64,000 bases of DNA from DATMNI01 sp963817515. GTDB taxonomy: Bacteria > Acidobacteriota > Terriglobia > Bryobacterales > Bryobacteraceae. Below are positions 27,731 to 36,602 of the stretch, one piece after another. The notes under the pieces were generated by a model. It was given only the letters and a program-made list of their open reading frames with translations. It searched no databases and was not told the origin of the DNA. The position numbers were made by a program, and so were the translations under genes. The stretch spans positions 124,001 through 188,000 of the forward strand of contig CAWFPJ010000017.1 in NCBI GenBank assembly GCA_963817515.1. The letters are read 5' to 3'. Numbering within the stretch: the first letter of the stretch is position 1; each line of letters opens with the position of its first letter.

Positions 27731-28411
27731 ATGGCTAAGACTGCGCACGTCCATGCCGCCGACACCTGCCGTCTGGTGCCCAGCCGCTACCCTACCGCGG
27801 GTATTCTGGACCGCATAACCAAGCCCGAAGACCTGCCGTTCATCTTTGAACTCGAAAGCTGGACCAATGACCGTATTTCCACCGAGCACGGAATTCTGCA
27901 CCGGATTCCGCGCGAGGAGTGGGTGGTGGGGCGGCCCATGGCCAGCGTGATCATGGCTGCCTTTTGCCATCCGCGCATCGGGGGAAGCCGGTTCAGCGGG
28001 CCGGACCGCGGCGCCTGGTACGCAGGCACGGGTCTCGACACGGCCCACGCGGAAGTGGTTTATCACCGCACCCGGGAACTGGCCGAGGTGGGGGTCTTCG
28101 AAACCCGCGTGCAAGCGCGGCTCTATCTAGCCGATTTCGACGCCCGGTTTCATGATGTTCGCCCCGGGACGCCGCGCAACGCTCCGCTGCACGATCCGCA
28201 TTCCTACGTGGCGTCGCAGGCATTCGCGCGAGAGCTTTTGGCGATGGGATCTAACGGCGTGATTTACCGGAGCGTGCGCCACACCGGAGGCGAATGCATC
28301 GCTTGTTTTCGCCCGGCAGTGATCGCCAACGTGCGCCCCGGCGCGCATTTCGAATACAGGTGGGAAGGCACCCGCACTCCTACGGTTCGCAAACTCGTTA
28401 CCCGCGGGTAG
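27731..28411 (+). CDS. RES-family NAD+-degrading toxin
   Basis: A 226-aa RES-domain protein; characterised members (MbcT, Res) deplete NAD+ by phosphorolysis or hydrolysis. It has CRLVPSRYP at the N-terminus, the RES core GGSRFSGPDRGAWYAGTGLDTAHAEVVYHRTREL with an Arg-Ser-Tyr-Glu arrangement, then the Y(V)ASQAFARELLAMGSNGVIYRSVRHTGGECIACFRP segment. It is longer than the minimal RES toxins (about 150-190 aa) but of a known size class. The gene overlaps the convergent gene at its 3' end by 14 bases. Confidence 0.88.
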   Translation: MAKTAHVHAADTCRLVPSRYPTAGILDRITKPEDLPFIFELESWTNDRISTEHGILHRIPREEWVVGRPMASVIMAAFCHPRIGGSRFSGPDRGAWYAGTGLDTAHAEVVYHRTRELAEVGVFETRVQARLYLADFDARFHDVRPGTPRNAPLHDPHSYVASQAFARELLAMGSNGVIYRSVRHTGGECIACFRPAVIANVRPGAHFEYRWEGTRTPTVRKLVTRG

Positions 28412-28838
28412 TTGGAAGACGATACAGATCGGGCTCCACCCAGGCTGTTCGCGCCTCCTCGCTCTCCAGCCGCTCCCTGGAATAAAACGCCAACAACGCC
28501 GCGCGATTCAATAACCACGGATGAGCTTCGAGGAACTCGGCGAATCCGCTCGATTGCGGGGTGCATTGAATACCTGCCTCAATCAGCCGCATCCAGCCGA
28601 TCGTCATCGAAGTATGGTACTTCTCCGCCTTGCCGAGGCTCACGGCAAATCGCAGGATGGTCTTTTGCATGCGCTCCGCAGCCGCGGAATAGCCGTAAAT
28701 ACGCAGGTAAAACCATCCAAGGCGTATGTGGTCCGCGTGATGAAACTCCGTGTTCGGGTAAACGCAGCGCTCCATCTGGTCCATCAGTTCCTCTTCCGAC
28801 AGTGCGCTGCTTCCAAGAACCGCCGATACTGCCGCCAT
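28398..28838 (-). CDS. conserved small protein of unknown function
   Basis: A 146-aa mostly helical, soluble protein. The distinctive stretch is NTEFHHADHIRLGWFYLR, followed by AERMQKTILRFAVSLGKAEKYHTSMTIGWMRLI and a tail with AFYSRERLESEEARTAWVEPDLYRLP. I recall similar HADH-type short proteins as hypothetical genes in other bacteria but know no function. The ATG at 28838 has GGAGGG about nine bases upstream; an in-frame ATG at 28880 lacks one. It converges on the RES toxin gene. Confidence 0.6.
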   Translation of the reverse strand: MAAVSAVLGSSALSEEELMDQMERCVYPNTEFHHADHIRLGWFYLRIYGYSAAAERMQKTILRFAVSLGKAEKYHTSMTIGWMRLIEAGIQCTPQSSGFAEFLEAHPWLLNRAALLAFYSRERLESEEARTAWVEPDLYRLPTTRG

Positions 28839-28907
28839 CGGACTTACCCTCCGCAACCACCATACGTTATACTCCCCCATGAGGTTGTTGCCGCTCTTTT
28901 GCCATCT

Positions 28908-29414
28908 ATGAACCGCCGTTATTTTCTTCGATCTGCGGGTGCAGTGTCCGCCAGCCTGGTGTTTCCAAAGACGGAGCGCCTGCTTGCGTCTGACGCCGCC
29001 TCTGCGGTTGGCGCACGTTTGAGGTAAATGGGATACAAGAGCCTCGGGGTGTCATCGGAAAACATCACAAGTGCACAGCACTGCCGCGCCGAAGTGTACC
29101 TTGATAGTTACGGCTGGATTCCCGTCGATCCCGCAGATGTTCGGAAAGTCGTTCTCGAGGAGCCACCGGGAAACCGTCCGCTGGACGACGAGATCGTGAA
29201 GAAGACCAGAGCGCGACTCTTCGGATCGTGGGAGATGAATTGGATGGCGTATAACTTCGCGCACGACGTTGCGCTGCCCGGATCGGCGGGTGCGCCGATC
29301 AGTTTCCTTATGTATCCGCAGGCCGAAACGAGCGACGGCAGGATCGACAGCCTCGATCCGGACAACTTCAAATACGAGATCACGTCGACCGAGATTCAGT
29401 CAACCACCAGATAG
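28908..29414 (+). pseudogene. transglutaminase-like protein remnant (internal deletion plus in-frame stop)
   Basis: The first 39 codons encode a Tat-like signal (MNRRYFLRSAGAVSASLVF). A TAA at 29025 interrupts the frame and is followed, in the same frame, by the C-terminal part of a transglutaminase-core protein: GYKSLG, AQHCRAEVYLDSYGWIPVDPADVRKVV, FGSWEMNWMAYNFAHDVALPGS, FLMYPQAETSDGRIDSLDPDNFKYEIT. The His and Asp part of the catalytic triad is in AQHCRAEVYL...PVDP, but the upstream segment with the catalytic Cys is gone. Intact relatives, as recalled, are about 300 aa or more, so well over 100 residues seem lost. Confidence 0.65.
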
Positions 29415-29736
29415 TAGTGAGGACCCATTGACAGGCCTGCCATTCGGATAACTGCCACGCCGCCCATACCTGGATTCCTGTAACTAACAGCCCTGAGCAC
29501 GAGAGTCTCGTTTTGGGGTTATCGGGTACTCACCCGAGGCAAGAATCCCGTGGGAGTCTCCCCTGCGGCATGAGCCGGGTCTGTCTATACGTGGCTTCAA
29601 GGTATCACCGGAGGAGCCTGAATCGGTTCGGATCAGTCCGGCAATTTAAGTACGTAACACGACTGTGGGTGCAGCGCCAGACGCGCGCAAGCCTTAAGGG
29701 AAAGGTATACTATGCCCAAAGAGGAGGCTGCTGTGT
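29415..29736 (+). other. 322-base gene-free segment with consecutive short hairpins
   Basis: No credible gene. Short inverted repeats occur in series: ACGAG-AGT-CTCGT followed by TTT (29499-29514, a weak terminator-like shape), TCGGGT-ACTC-ACCCGA (29522-29537) and GGGAG-T-CTCCC (29552-29562). Near the end are a TATACT (29706-29711) and GAGGAGG before the next receptor's ATG. A 14-codon frame (29712-29756) overlaps that start out of frame. I cannot match the segment to a known riboswitch or intron. Confidence 0.35.
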
Positions 29737-32700
29737 ATGCCGCTAACGAGGGATAAGTTCATATCTTGTTTATGGGTGTTTTCGCTTCTGATAGGAAAGG
29801 CGTACTCGCAGACTACCTTTGCCAGTATTACAGGCACAGTGACAGACTCTACGGGGTCGGCTGTTCCCAGTGCCATCGTCACCGCGACGAATCTCCAAAC
29901 CAACATCAAAACCAGCGCGAAATGCAATGAAAGCGGCAGCTACACCATCGCCCAGCTGAAAGAAGGAACGTACACGGTACGGGCGCAAGCCGCCGGTTTC
30001 AAGGCTTTCGTCGCGGACAATGTCGGGCTAGTAGCGCGCGACGTCCGCCGCGTGGATGTCAGGCTGGAGGTCGGCGATGTGACTACGCAGGTGGAAGTCT
30101 CCGGCGGGGCTACGCTGATCGAAACTGAAACCGCTCGTATCACCGACACTAAGGATTCGCTGGTGCTCAACACCATCCCCACTAACTCCCGCGGCTTGTG
30201 GGCATTCCTGAACCTGGCGCCCGGTCTGCAAGGGCAGGATGGAAGCAGTGTGACGCGCTTCGCCGGCAGCCGCGTGAATGAGAACAACTGGTCAATCGAC
30301 GGAACATCCTTCTCCGACGGCGTAGATAACACGCAGACCGGTCCCCTGGCCAACTACATCGAGTCCTTTCAGGAAGTAAAGATCGACCTCGCCAATAACT
30401 CGGCGGAGTTCGGCGCCATAGGCCAGGTGACCGTTGTCTCCAAGTCAGGGACCAATCAGCTCCACGGCGCGGTGTTCGACTATTACTCGACACCGTGGTT
30501 CCGGGCGAGGAGCTTTTTTTCCAGCACCCGCACCACTGGCATTCAGCATCTTCCCGGGGCAGCGGTGGGCGGACCGGTCTGGATTCCAAAAATTTATAAC
30601 GGTAAGAACAAGACGTTCTTCTATTATTCTTACGAGACCTCGCGCGGGAGTTCGGCGCAGGACCGTCTGAACCCGACCGTAGCCCCCGTGCCCTGGCGGA
30701 CAGGTGACTTTTCCAGGTTGGGGACTGCCATCACTGATCCGACGACCGGCCTGCCGTTCCCCGGCAACATCATCCCCACCAGCCGCCTCAACCCGGTCTC
30801 GTTGAAGCTTCAGAACCAATTCTTCCCCCAGCCCAACACCGGCGACCCCAACACGTTTCATACGCAAAACTACCAGGAACTCAAGATCCGGCCGTATGAT
30901 CCCTCGACTTATTGGACAAGCCGCATCGATCAGAAGTTCTCGGACAAAGACCAGGTCTTCGGCCGGTATACCTGGTCACGCTTGTATTCCCGCGGTTGGG
31001 AGGGCAACCTGCCCACCATCGGGCAACGCTGGCAACAGCGCGACGACCGCGCCGCCACAACTTCCTACACCCACTCGTTCCGTCCCAACGTGCTCAATGA
31101 ACTACGCTGGGGCTTCGGCTTGAACAATAACCCCATCAACTACTCGCTGGGCCTGGGTTCTACGCAGCATGGCCTGCAGCTGGTGCAGGACCTGGGACTG
31201 GTGGGCCTGGCGCCGAACCTGCCGGACATCAACGGTATTTTGAACATGAGCTTCAGCAACGGCATGACGGGGCTGTATCAGTATCCGTGGCGCGCCAAGG
31301 GTTATCGCACTCACACGGAAGAAGTCCAGGAGCAACTCAGTTGGTTCCGCGGCCGCCACAATCTGAAGTTCGGCGCCAAGCTGATGCGGGCGGAATACGA
31401 TGACTTCGGCGCCAGCACCAACCTGTTCGGCAACGTCAGCTTCACCAACCGGTTCACCGGAACTCCATACGCCGACTTCCTGTTAGGAATCCCGACCACC
31501 GCGTCGCGCGCGTTCCCGCCGGTGGAAGTGGACCGCAACCGGTGGGCATACGATTTCTTTGCTATGGACGATATCAAACTCAGTTCCAAGCTGACACTGA
31601 GCCTGGGCGTGCGTTATGAACTGCATCCCAACTGGCGCGAAAACCACAATCTGCTGTCACTGTTCGATATCACTTCGGGCAAGATAGTTATTCCGGATGC
31701 CGCGGTGGGCCAGATCAGCTCCATTTTCCCCAAGAGTTATGTGGGCGTGGCAGCCGCCAGTTCAGTGGGCTTCGATCCCAATACGCTGGTGCACCTGGAC
31801 AAGAACAACATCGCGCCGCGGGTCGGCGTTGCCTGGCGGCCCTGGGATAACAAGACGGTCTTCCGCGCCGGTTGGGGCATGTTCTACAATGTGGTTCCGT
31901 TCGTGTACACCATGGGCTTCGGCGACGTCCCATTCGTACTGAGCGAGCCCTCCTTCACGAACCCTATAAACAATCCGCAGGTAATCTTCCCGCGCGTGTT
32001 TCCTGCCACCGGCACCGGCGGACCGAGCAACGTGGCATTGCCCGCGGCGCAGAACCCGAATCTGAAAACTCCCTACAGCTTCCAATACAACTTCACCATC
32101 GAACGTCAACAGTGGAACACCGGCTTCCGCGCGTCTTACATCGGCACCGCGATGCGTCAGGGCGTGTGGCAGTACAACTACAACTCGCCGGTGCCCAACA
32201 GCCAGCTCTATGTAGACAAGGCGAGACCGTTCCCGAATTATCCGGACATCTGGTATGTCACCAATGGCGCCGGCCACCAGTACAACGGCCTTACCGTGGA
32301 GGCGCTGCGCCATCTGAGCGGCGGGCTATACTTCCAGAGTTCGTGGACCTGGGCACGCGACCGCTACGACCTGGACTACAACTGGGACTTCGGCAGCGCG
32401 CAATTCACCTCGGAGAACCCGTTCAACCGGAAGCGCGAAGTCGGCCCGGCGCAAGAGATCCCGACCCACCGGTTCACCAGCAACTTCATATACCAGCTCC
32501 CGGTGGGCCGCGGGCGGCACTTTGGGCACGGTATGTCCAAGGCCGCTAACTTGTTCGTCGGTGGATGGGAGCTCAGCGGCATCTACACCGCGCAAACCGG
32601 CATGTTCCTCACTCCGTTCTGGACCGGCGACGATCCGGTGGGCACCACATACACCACCAGCGACCCGGCCACCGTTACGCTCCGGCCGAATGTGGTGAGC

Positions 32701-33051
32701 AACCCCAACAGCGGGTCGCAGTCGATCAACATGTGGTTCAACCCGAATGCCTTCACGCCGCCTGTCCCTGGCCAGTTCGGCACCTCCGGCAAGGGCGTAA
32801 TCAAGGGCCCGGGAATAAATATTTTCGCTGCCGGACTGCACAAGGATTTCGCCTGGGGTGAACGGGCCAGGCTGCGTTGGGAGATGACATCCAACAACCT
32901 CTTCAATCATCCCAACTGGGCGAATCCTTCGACTGACATCACCGATTCGAGCGTGGGCGTAATCACCAGCGACGGTGGTGTCACCAGCGGGTCAGTGGGG
33001 GACCGCGCGAGCTCCCGCTCATTCCGGATGGGTGTCCGGTTGCAGTTCTGA
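29737..33051 (+). CDS. Oar-like TonB-dependent receptor
   Basis: An intact 1104-aa outer-membrane receptor. Signal peptide (ISCLWVFSLLIGKAYS), carboxypeptidase-regulatory domain (SITGTVTDSTGSAVPSAIV, GSYTIAQLKEGTYTVRAQ), plug (NTIPTNSRGLWAFLNLAPG, NNWSIDGTSFSDGVDNT, FQEVKIDLANNSAEFG, VVSKSGTNQLHG), and a barrel ending FRMGVRLQF. GAGGAGG about 11 bases upstream supports the ATG. It stands alone, with the protein kinase convergent 26 bases downstream. The imported substrate is unknown. Confidence 0.93.
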   Translation: MPLTRDKFISCLWVFSLLIGKAYSQTTFASITGTVTDSTGSAVPSAIVTATNLQTNIKTSAKCNESGSYTIAQLKEGTYTVRAQAAGFKAFVADNVGLVARDVRRVDVRLEVGDVTTQVEVSGGATLIETETARITDTKDSLVLNTIPTNSRGLWAFLNLAPGLQGQDGSSVTRFAGSRVNENNWSIDGTSFSDGVDNTQTGPLANYIESFQEVKIDLANNSAEFGAIGQVTVVSKSGTNQLHGAVFDYYSTPWFRARSFFSSTRTTGIQHLPGAAVGGPVWIPKIYNGKNKTFFYYSYETSRGSSAQDRLNPTVAPVPWRTGDFSRLGTAITDPTTGLPFPGNIIPTSRLNPVSLKLQNQFFPQPNTGDPNTFHTQNYQELKIRPYDPSTYWTSRIDQKFSDKDQVFGRYTWSRLYSRGWEGNLPTIGQRWQQRDDRAATTSYTHSFRPNVLNELRWGFGLNNNPINYSLGLGSTQHGLQLVQDLGLVGLAPNLPDINGILNMSFSNGMTGLYQYPWRAKGYRTHTEEVQEQLSWFRGRHNLKFGAKLMRAEYDDFGASTNLFGNVSFTNRFTGTPYADFLLGIPTTASRAFPPVEVDRNRWAYDFFAMDDIKLSSKLTLSLGVRYELHPNWRENHNLLSLFDITSGKIVIPDAAVGQISSIFPKSYVGVAAASSVGFDPNTLVHLDKNNIAPRVGVAWRPWDNKTVFRAGWGMFYNVVPFVYTMGFGDVPFVLSEPSFTNPINNPQVIFPRVFPATGTGGPSNVALPAAQNPNLKTPYSFQYNFTIERQQWNTGFRASYIGTAMRQGVWQYNYNSPVPNSQLYVDKARPFPNYPDIWYVTNGAGHQYNGLTVEALRHLSGGLYFQSSWTWARDRYDLDYNWDFGSAQFTSENPFNRKREVGPAQEIPTHRFTSNFIYQLPVGRGRHFGHGMSKAANLFVGGWELSGIYTAQTGMFLTPFWTGDDPVGTTYTTSDPATVTLRPNVVSNPNSGSQSINMWFNPNAFTPPVPGQFGTSGKGVIKGPGINIFAAGLHKDFAWGERARLRWEMTSNNLFNHPNWANPSTDITDSSVGVITSDGGVTSGSVGDRASSRSFRMGVRLQF

Positions 33052-33077
33052 CTAAGAAGCTGTCAGGCTGGCTTTCC

Positions 33078-35360
33078 CTACCACCTGACTCCGGCGGCCC
33101 AGTTCTCAACGACGGTAATGGTGTCAGCACTTCGGGCCGGTCCCATCGGTCCGGCCGATCTGGACGTCGCGTCGAAGCCGATTAGCATTCCTGTCTGGTT
33201 CCGGGATGGCCGGTATGCCAGCGCGCCGCCGGCGGCCGAGAAATGCGCGATCGTCACCTGCGCGCCCAGTGCGTAGTTGGTGCTGACCGATTCCCCGATC
33301 GGCCGCGGCTCACCTTCGACGCGCAGCCTGGCGGCGTCGAACGGCTGCGCCATCAGCACGCGGTCGCGCGCGAAAACCAGGTGGCCCATCAGACCGTACC
33401 CTCGGGATGGAACGAACATCACGCTCGATTCCACCGGCATGATAGGGATCCGCTGCGCAGAGTCGAGCGAGCCTGCGTTCAGCATGGTCTCGCCGGCTTT
33501 TGTGGCGCCCGCGATGAACAGAAACCGTTTGCCACCGGGTAGAAACTGTGGCAGCAGGTGGCGGCTTTCGTTGCGCGTGCGGTCCAGTTCCGTCAGGCGT
33601 GTCAGCGGTCCGCCCGCGGCAGCCACGCGGTAGAGGCCATCGCCGATCAGACCGATGAGGATGGTTCCATCGGAACTCCAGGCGCCGGCCACATTAGTAT
33701 TCACCGCGGCCAGTATCCGCGGGGGGCCGCCGGCAGTATCAATGACCTTCAGTTTGCCCGCCGCTGGGAAAGCCAGGAAGCGCCCGTCCGGAGACCAGAA
33801 CGGCGTACCGGAGCCCTCCGTGCCTTCGAGGACGCGTGCTTCGGGCGAATCGAAAGAGCGCACGTAAATGCGGCCGCCCGCCACATACGCGATGCCGCGG
33901 CCATCCGGCGAGAGATTCATACGAGTGATGCTGCCGCCGCCCGGCGGCGTGACCGTGAATCGCGTGACCGGCGCATCGGTTGAGATTCCGCGCCAGCGTG
34001 GAAAAGCCGCCCAGGAAAGCAAAGCGCATAGCGTGACGCCGAATGCTCCGGCGGTTATCCAACCGCGGCGACCCAGATTTGGGGGCGGGACTGGCTGCTG
34101 GACTGGTTGCGGGACCGTTACCTCAGATGCTCCGCTCCCCGCCGGTCGCGGATTGTGCCCGGCGGCAATCCACTCCAAGGCCGCTTTAAGATCGCGGGCC
34201 GTCTGCCAGCGCTCTTCCGGGTCTTTCGCCAGACAGCGCCGCAGCACGCGTTCCAACGCTGCGGGAGCCACGGCGTCCGCCAGCGCCGGCGGCTCGGCAG
34301 TGAGGACGGCGGCGATCGCGCGCGCCGGGTTCTCGCCACCGAAGGCGCGCCGGCCGGACAGCATTTCATACAGCACCGCGCCAAACGAAAAGATGTCGCT
34401 GGCGGCGCCGGCTTCTTTCCCCTGCACCTGTTCCGGCGACATATAGTCCAGCGTGCCCAAGACCGCGCCTTGCCGTGTGACGTGTGCCAGGGTCCCATAC
34501 GCCTCTTCGAATCCGCCCGCCGCGTCTTCCATTTTGGCCAGCCCGAAATCCAGCACTTTGAGCCCGCAATTCGTCGTCAGCAGCACATTGGCTGGTTTGA
34601 GATCGCGGTGCACCACGCCTTTGCGGTGTGCCGCATCGAGCGCGGCCGCCATCTGGACGGCCAGCGCCACAGCCTGCTCCGCCGGCACCGGGCCCTTGGC
34701 CAACCGGGCCTCCAGCGTCTCGCCCTCCAGCAGCTCCATGACAATGACGGGCTGGCCGGCGCATTCCTCCACTCCGAAAATGGTGCAGATGTTCGGATGA
34801 TTGAGCGCCGACGCGGCACGGGCTTCACGTTGGAAACGTCCCCGGGCGATAGGGTCCCCGGCCAGTTCCCGGGGCAGGAATTTCAGGGCTACGTGACGGC
34901 CGAGTTTCAGATCCCGGGCGCGGTAGACCACTCCCATTCCGCCGCCTCCCAGCTTCTCAAGCACCAGGTAATGGGAGATCGTTTTGCCGGAGAGGTCGCC
35001 GCTGAAATCAGGGCTATCGGGGCCGGCCGGCTCCGCCTGGGCTTTGTGAACGGTCTCCACCGGGCAAGCCAACCGGTAGCCTCGCCGGGCCAGCGTCTCC
35101 ACGTAGCGCGGATTCTCCGCCGAATCTCCCAGGGCCTCGCGTAACCGCAGAATCGCCGCGTTGATACCATGGCCCACCTCGACAATGGTGCCGTTGGGCC
35201 AAAGCCGCTTGCGGATTTCGTCGCGCAGCACCACCTCGCCGGGATGCTCCAGCAGCATGACCAGGATACGAAAGGGCTGTTCCTGAAGACGAATCTTAAG
35301 CTCCCCTTTGCGCAGTTCCGCGGCGCGAACATCGAATTCAAACTCTCCAAAACGGATCAT
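33078..35360 (-). CDS. winged-helix DNA-binding / Ser-Thr protein kinase / propeller fusion, C-terminally shortened
   Basis: A 760-aa membrane protein. Residues 1-95 form an OmpR/CadC-like winged helix (RFGEFEFDVRAAELRKG, LWPNGTIVEVGHGINAAILRLREALGD, YVETLARRGYRL). The kinase domain follows with LGGGGMGVVYRARD, HVALKFLP, HRDLKPANVLL, DFGLAK and GTLDYMSPEQ, all catalytic motifs intact. After one membrane segment (AGAFGVTLCALLSWAAF) come TolB-like propeller blades (MNLSPDGRGIAYVAGG, WSPDGRFLAFPAAG). The frame ends soon after GMLIGFDATSR with ITVVENWAAG. Relatives usually have many more propeller residues before such an ending, so an internal deletion is likely. The ATG at 35360 has GGAG upstream. 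Confidence 0.88.
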   Translation of the reverse strand: MIRFGEFEFDVRAAELRKGELKIRLQEQPFRILVMLLEHPGEVVLRDEIRKRLWPNGTIVEVGHGINAAILRLREALGDSAENPRYVETLARRGYRLACPVETVHKAQAEPAGPDSPDFSGDLSGKTISHYLVLEKLGGGGMGVVYRARDLKLGRHVALKFLPRELAGDPIARGRFQREARAASALNHPNICTIFGVEECAGQPVIVMELLEGETLEARLAKGPVPAEQAVALAVQMAAALDAAHRKGVVHRDLKPANVLLTTNCGLKVLDFGLAKMEDAAGGFEEAYGTLAHVTRQGAVLGTLDYMSPEQVQGKEAGAASDIFSFGAVLYEMLSGRRAFGGENPARAIAAVLTAEPPALADAVAPAALERVLRRCLAKDPEERWQTARDLKAALEWIAAGHNPRPAGSGASEVTVPQPVQQPVPPPNLGRRGWITAGAFGVTLCALLSWAAFPRWRGISTDAPVTRFTVTPPGGGSITRMNLSPDGRGIAYVAGGRIYVRSFDSPEARVLEGTEGSGTPFWSPDGRFLAFPAAGKLKVIDTAGGPPRILAAVNTNVAGAWSSDGTILIGLIGDGLYRVAAAGGPLTRLTELDRTRNESRHLLPQFLPGGKRFLFIAGATKAGETMLNAGSLDSAQRIPIMPVESSVMFVPSRGYGLMGHLVFARDRVLMAQPFDAARLRVEGEPRPIGESVSTNYALGAQVTIAHFSAAGGALAYRPSRNQTGMLIGFDATSRSAGPMGPARSADTITVVENWAAGVRW

Positions 35361-35537
35361 TCGAACTCCTCGAAAAGACCGGGTGGACGCCATATGTTTC
35401 GTAGACATATGACGAAAGAACTCCGGAAGAGTTCCGTGATACCGCGCAATTCCGGTACCTCGCGCATGACCAACGCGCGACTGACAAATGATCTTCGCGG
35501 TATCGAGGTAGCGAGCGCCGGCGCCCACAATCGCGGC

Positions 35538-36143
35538 ATGGAAACAACGGGCGCGATCAATGCAGCCATATACTGTAGCTGCCTGCTGGCGGGAGTGAGC
35601 TTCGCGCGCCAGGAGGTACCAGCCAGGCCGGGCGTCACGATCCGGCTTCTCAACCCGGCCGGGGTTCCGGCCAAGACGCTGCTCAAGGCAGAGCGGGTGG
35701 CCGCAGACATACTGGCCGGGGCCGGGGTGGGAATCACCTGGGTGGAGTGCCCGTGCGTGCCGGAACTCGGCCCCCACGATTTCTGGTTACATCTGTTAAA
35801 GGACCGGCCGCAGCGGATGGACCGCGATGCCACCGGCTTTACCGTCCTGATGCCTAAGCGGTACCAGGCCGTCAGCTATGCGGGCGTCGTCTGGCCGGCG
35901 GTCGAAGAAGCTGCGGCGGGCCTCGAGTCTGAAGTTTCCGATATGCTGGGCGCGACGGTAGCGCACGAAATCGGCCACCTTCTGTTGGGCTCGAAGGCGC
36001 ACTCGCGGTCGGGAATCATGCGCTCCAGCTTCCAGAGGGCGGAAATGCGAATGGCCGCCAGCGGGGAGCTGCGGTTCACCCCGGAACAGGCACGGCGAAT
36101 GCGGGCAGCGATTATGCTCAAGGGGATGTCCCAGGGGTATTGA
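35538..36143 (+). CDS. secreted HExxH metalloprotease-like protein
   Basis: A 201-aa protein with a hydrophobic N-terminus (INAAIYCSCLLAGVSFA) and a zinc-binding-type motif VAHEIGHLLLGSKAHSRSGIM. HEIGH plus a downstream His and a Met-turn-like GIM resembles metzincin proteases. The region before it (RLLNPAGVPAKTLLKAERVAADIL) is like a small alpha/beta domain. No family name is certain; similar short genes occur as hypothetical proteins in Acidobacteria. Open frame extends back to 35169, but that part is antisense to the kinase and has no signal. It lies 54 bases before the BlaI-type repressor on the same strand. Confidence 0.65.
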   Translation: METTGAINAAIYCSCLLAGVSFARQEVPARPGVTIRLLNPAGVPAKTLLKAERVAADILAGAGVGITWVECPCVPELGPHDFWLHLLKDRPQRMDRDATGFTVLMPKRYQAVSYAGVVWPAVEEAAAGLESEVSDMLGATVAHEIGHLLLGSKAHSRSGIMRSSFQRAEMRMAASGELRFTPEQARRMRAAIMLKGMSQGY

Positions 36144-36171
36144 CATTGCTTCCCGAATTGCGCTACGTTCA

Positions 36172-36196
36172 GTAGCGCTACAGTAAGTAGCGCCAC
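36172..36196. promoter_or_regulatory. tandem near-palindromes before the BlaI-type gene
   Basis: GTAGCGCTAC (36172-36181, perfect palindrome) and GTAGCGCCAC (36187-36196, one mismatch) are 15 bp apart and end just before the ATG at 36198. A third partial copy (GCGCTACG) lies at 36160-36167. BlaI/MecI repressors bind dyads in front of their own genes, so this is a likely autoregulatory operator, although the sequence differs from the classical TACA/TGTA box. Confidence 0.5.
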
Positions 36197-36197
36197 A

Positions 36198-36596
36198 ATG
36201 TTCAACGAAAAGAAACGCCGGAAGCCGCTTAGTGAATTGGAACACCTGGTAATGGAGGTGGTCTGGCATCGCGAATCCACCACCACGGAGGATGTGCGCG
36301 CCGCCATGGCGGAGCGGCACCCGATGAAGGAATCGACAGTCCGCACGGTTCTGAGCCGCCTCGAAGCCAAAGGCTACATCAAGCACACCGTTGACGGCCG
36401 GACCAATATCTATACGGGGCAGGAAGCCCCCCAAAATGTGGCGGCGAGGGCGGTGCGGCAGATCGTTGAAATGTTCTGCGGCGGCTCGGTGGAGCAACTG
36501 CTGGTGGGGATGGTCAATAACGACCTGGTGGACGAAAAGGAGCTGCAGCGCCTGGCGCAGCGCATTGCTCGGCGGAAGAACCGCGAAGGAGAATGA
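36198..36596 (+). CDS. BlaI/MecI/CopY-family transcriptional repressor
   Basis: A 132-aa winged-helix repressor of the BlaI type. It has LSELEHLVMEVVWHRESTTTEDVRAAM, then the recognition region MKESTVRTVLSRLEAKGYIKHTVDGRTNIYTG, and a dimerisation helix region with AVRQIVEMFCGGSVEQLLVGMVN. Typical partners are M56-type sensor proteases that cleave the repressor. No M56 gene is adjacent, but a secreted HExxH protein precedes it. It overlaps nothing and converges on the cobA/hemD gene with six bases between the stops. Confidence 0.92.
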   Translation: MFNEKKRRKPLSELEHLVMEVVWHRESTTTEDVRAAMAERHPMKESTVRTVLSRLEAKGYIKHTVDGRTNIYTGQEAPQNVAARAVRQIVEMFCGGSVEQLLVGMVNNDLVDEKELQRLAQRIARRKNREGE

Positions 36597-36602
36597 AAAC
36601 GG

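Noticed and set aside
29415..29736. Group II intron or cobalamin riboswitch
   Set aside because: No reverse transcriptase, no domain V hairpin and no B12-box could be seen.
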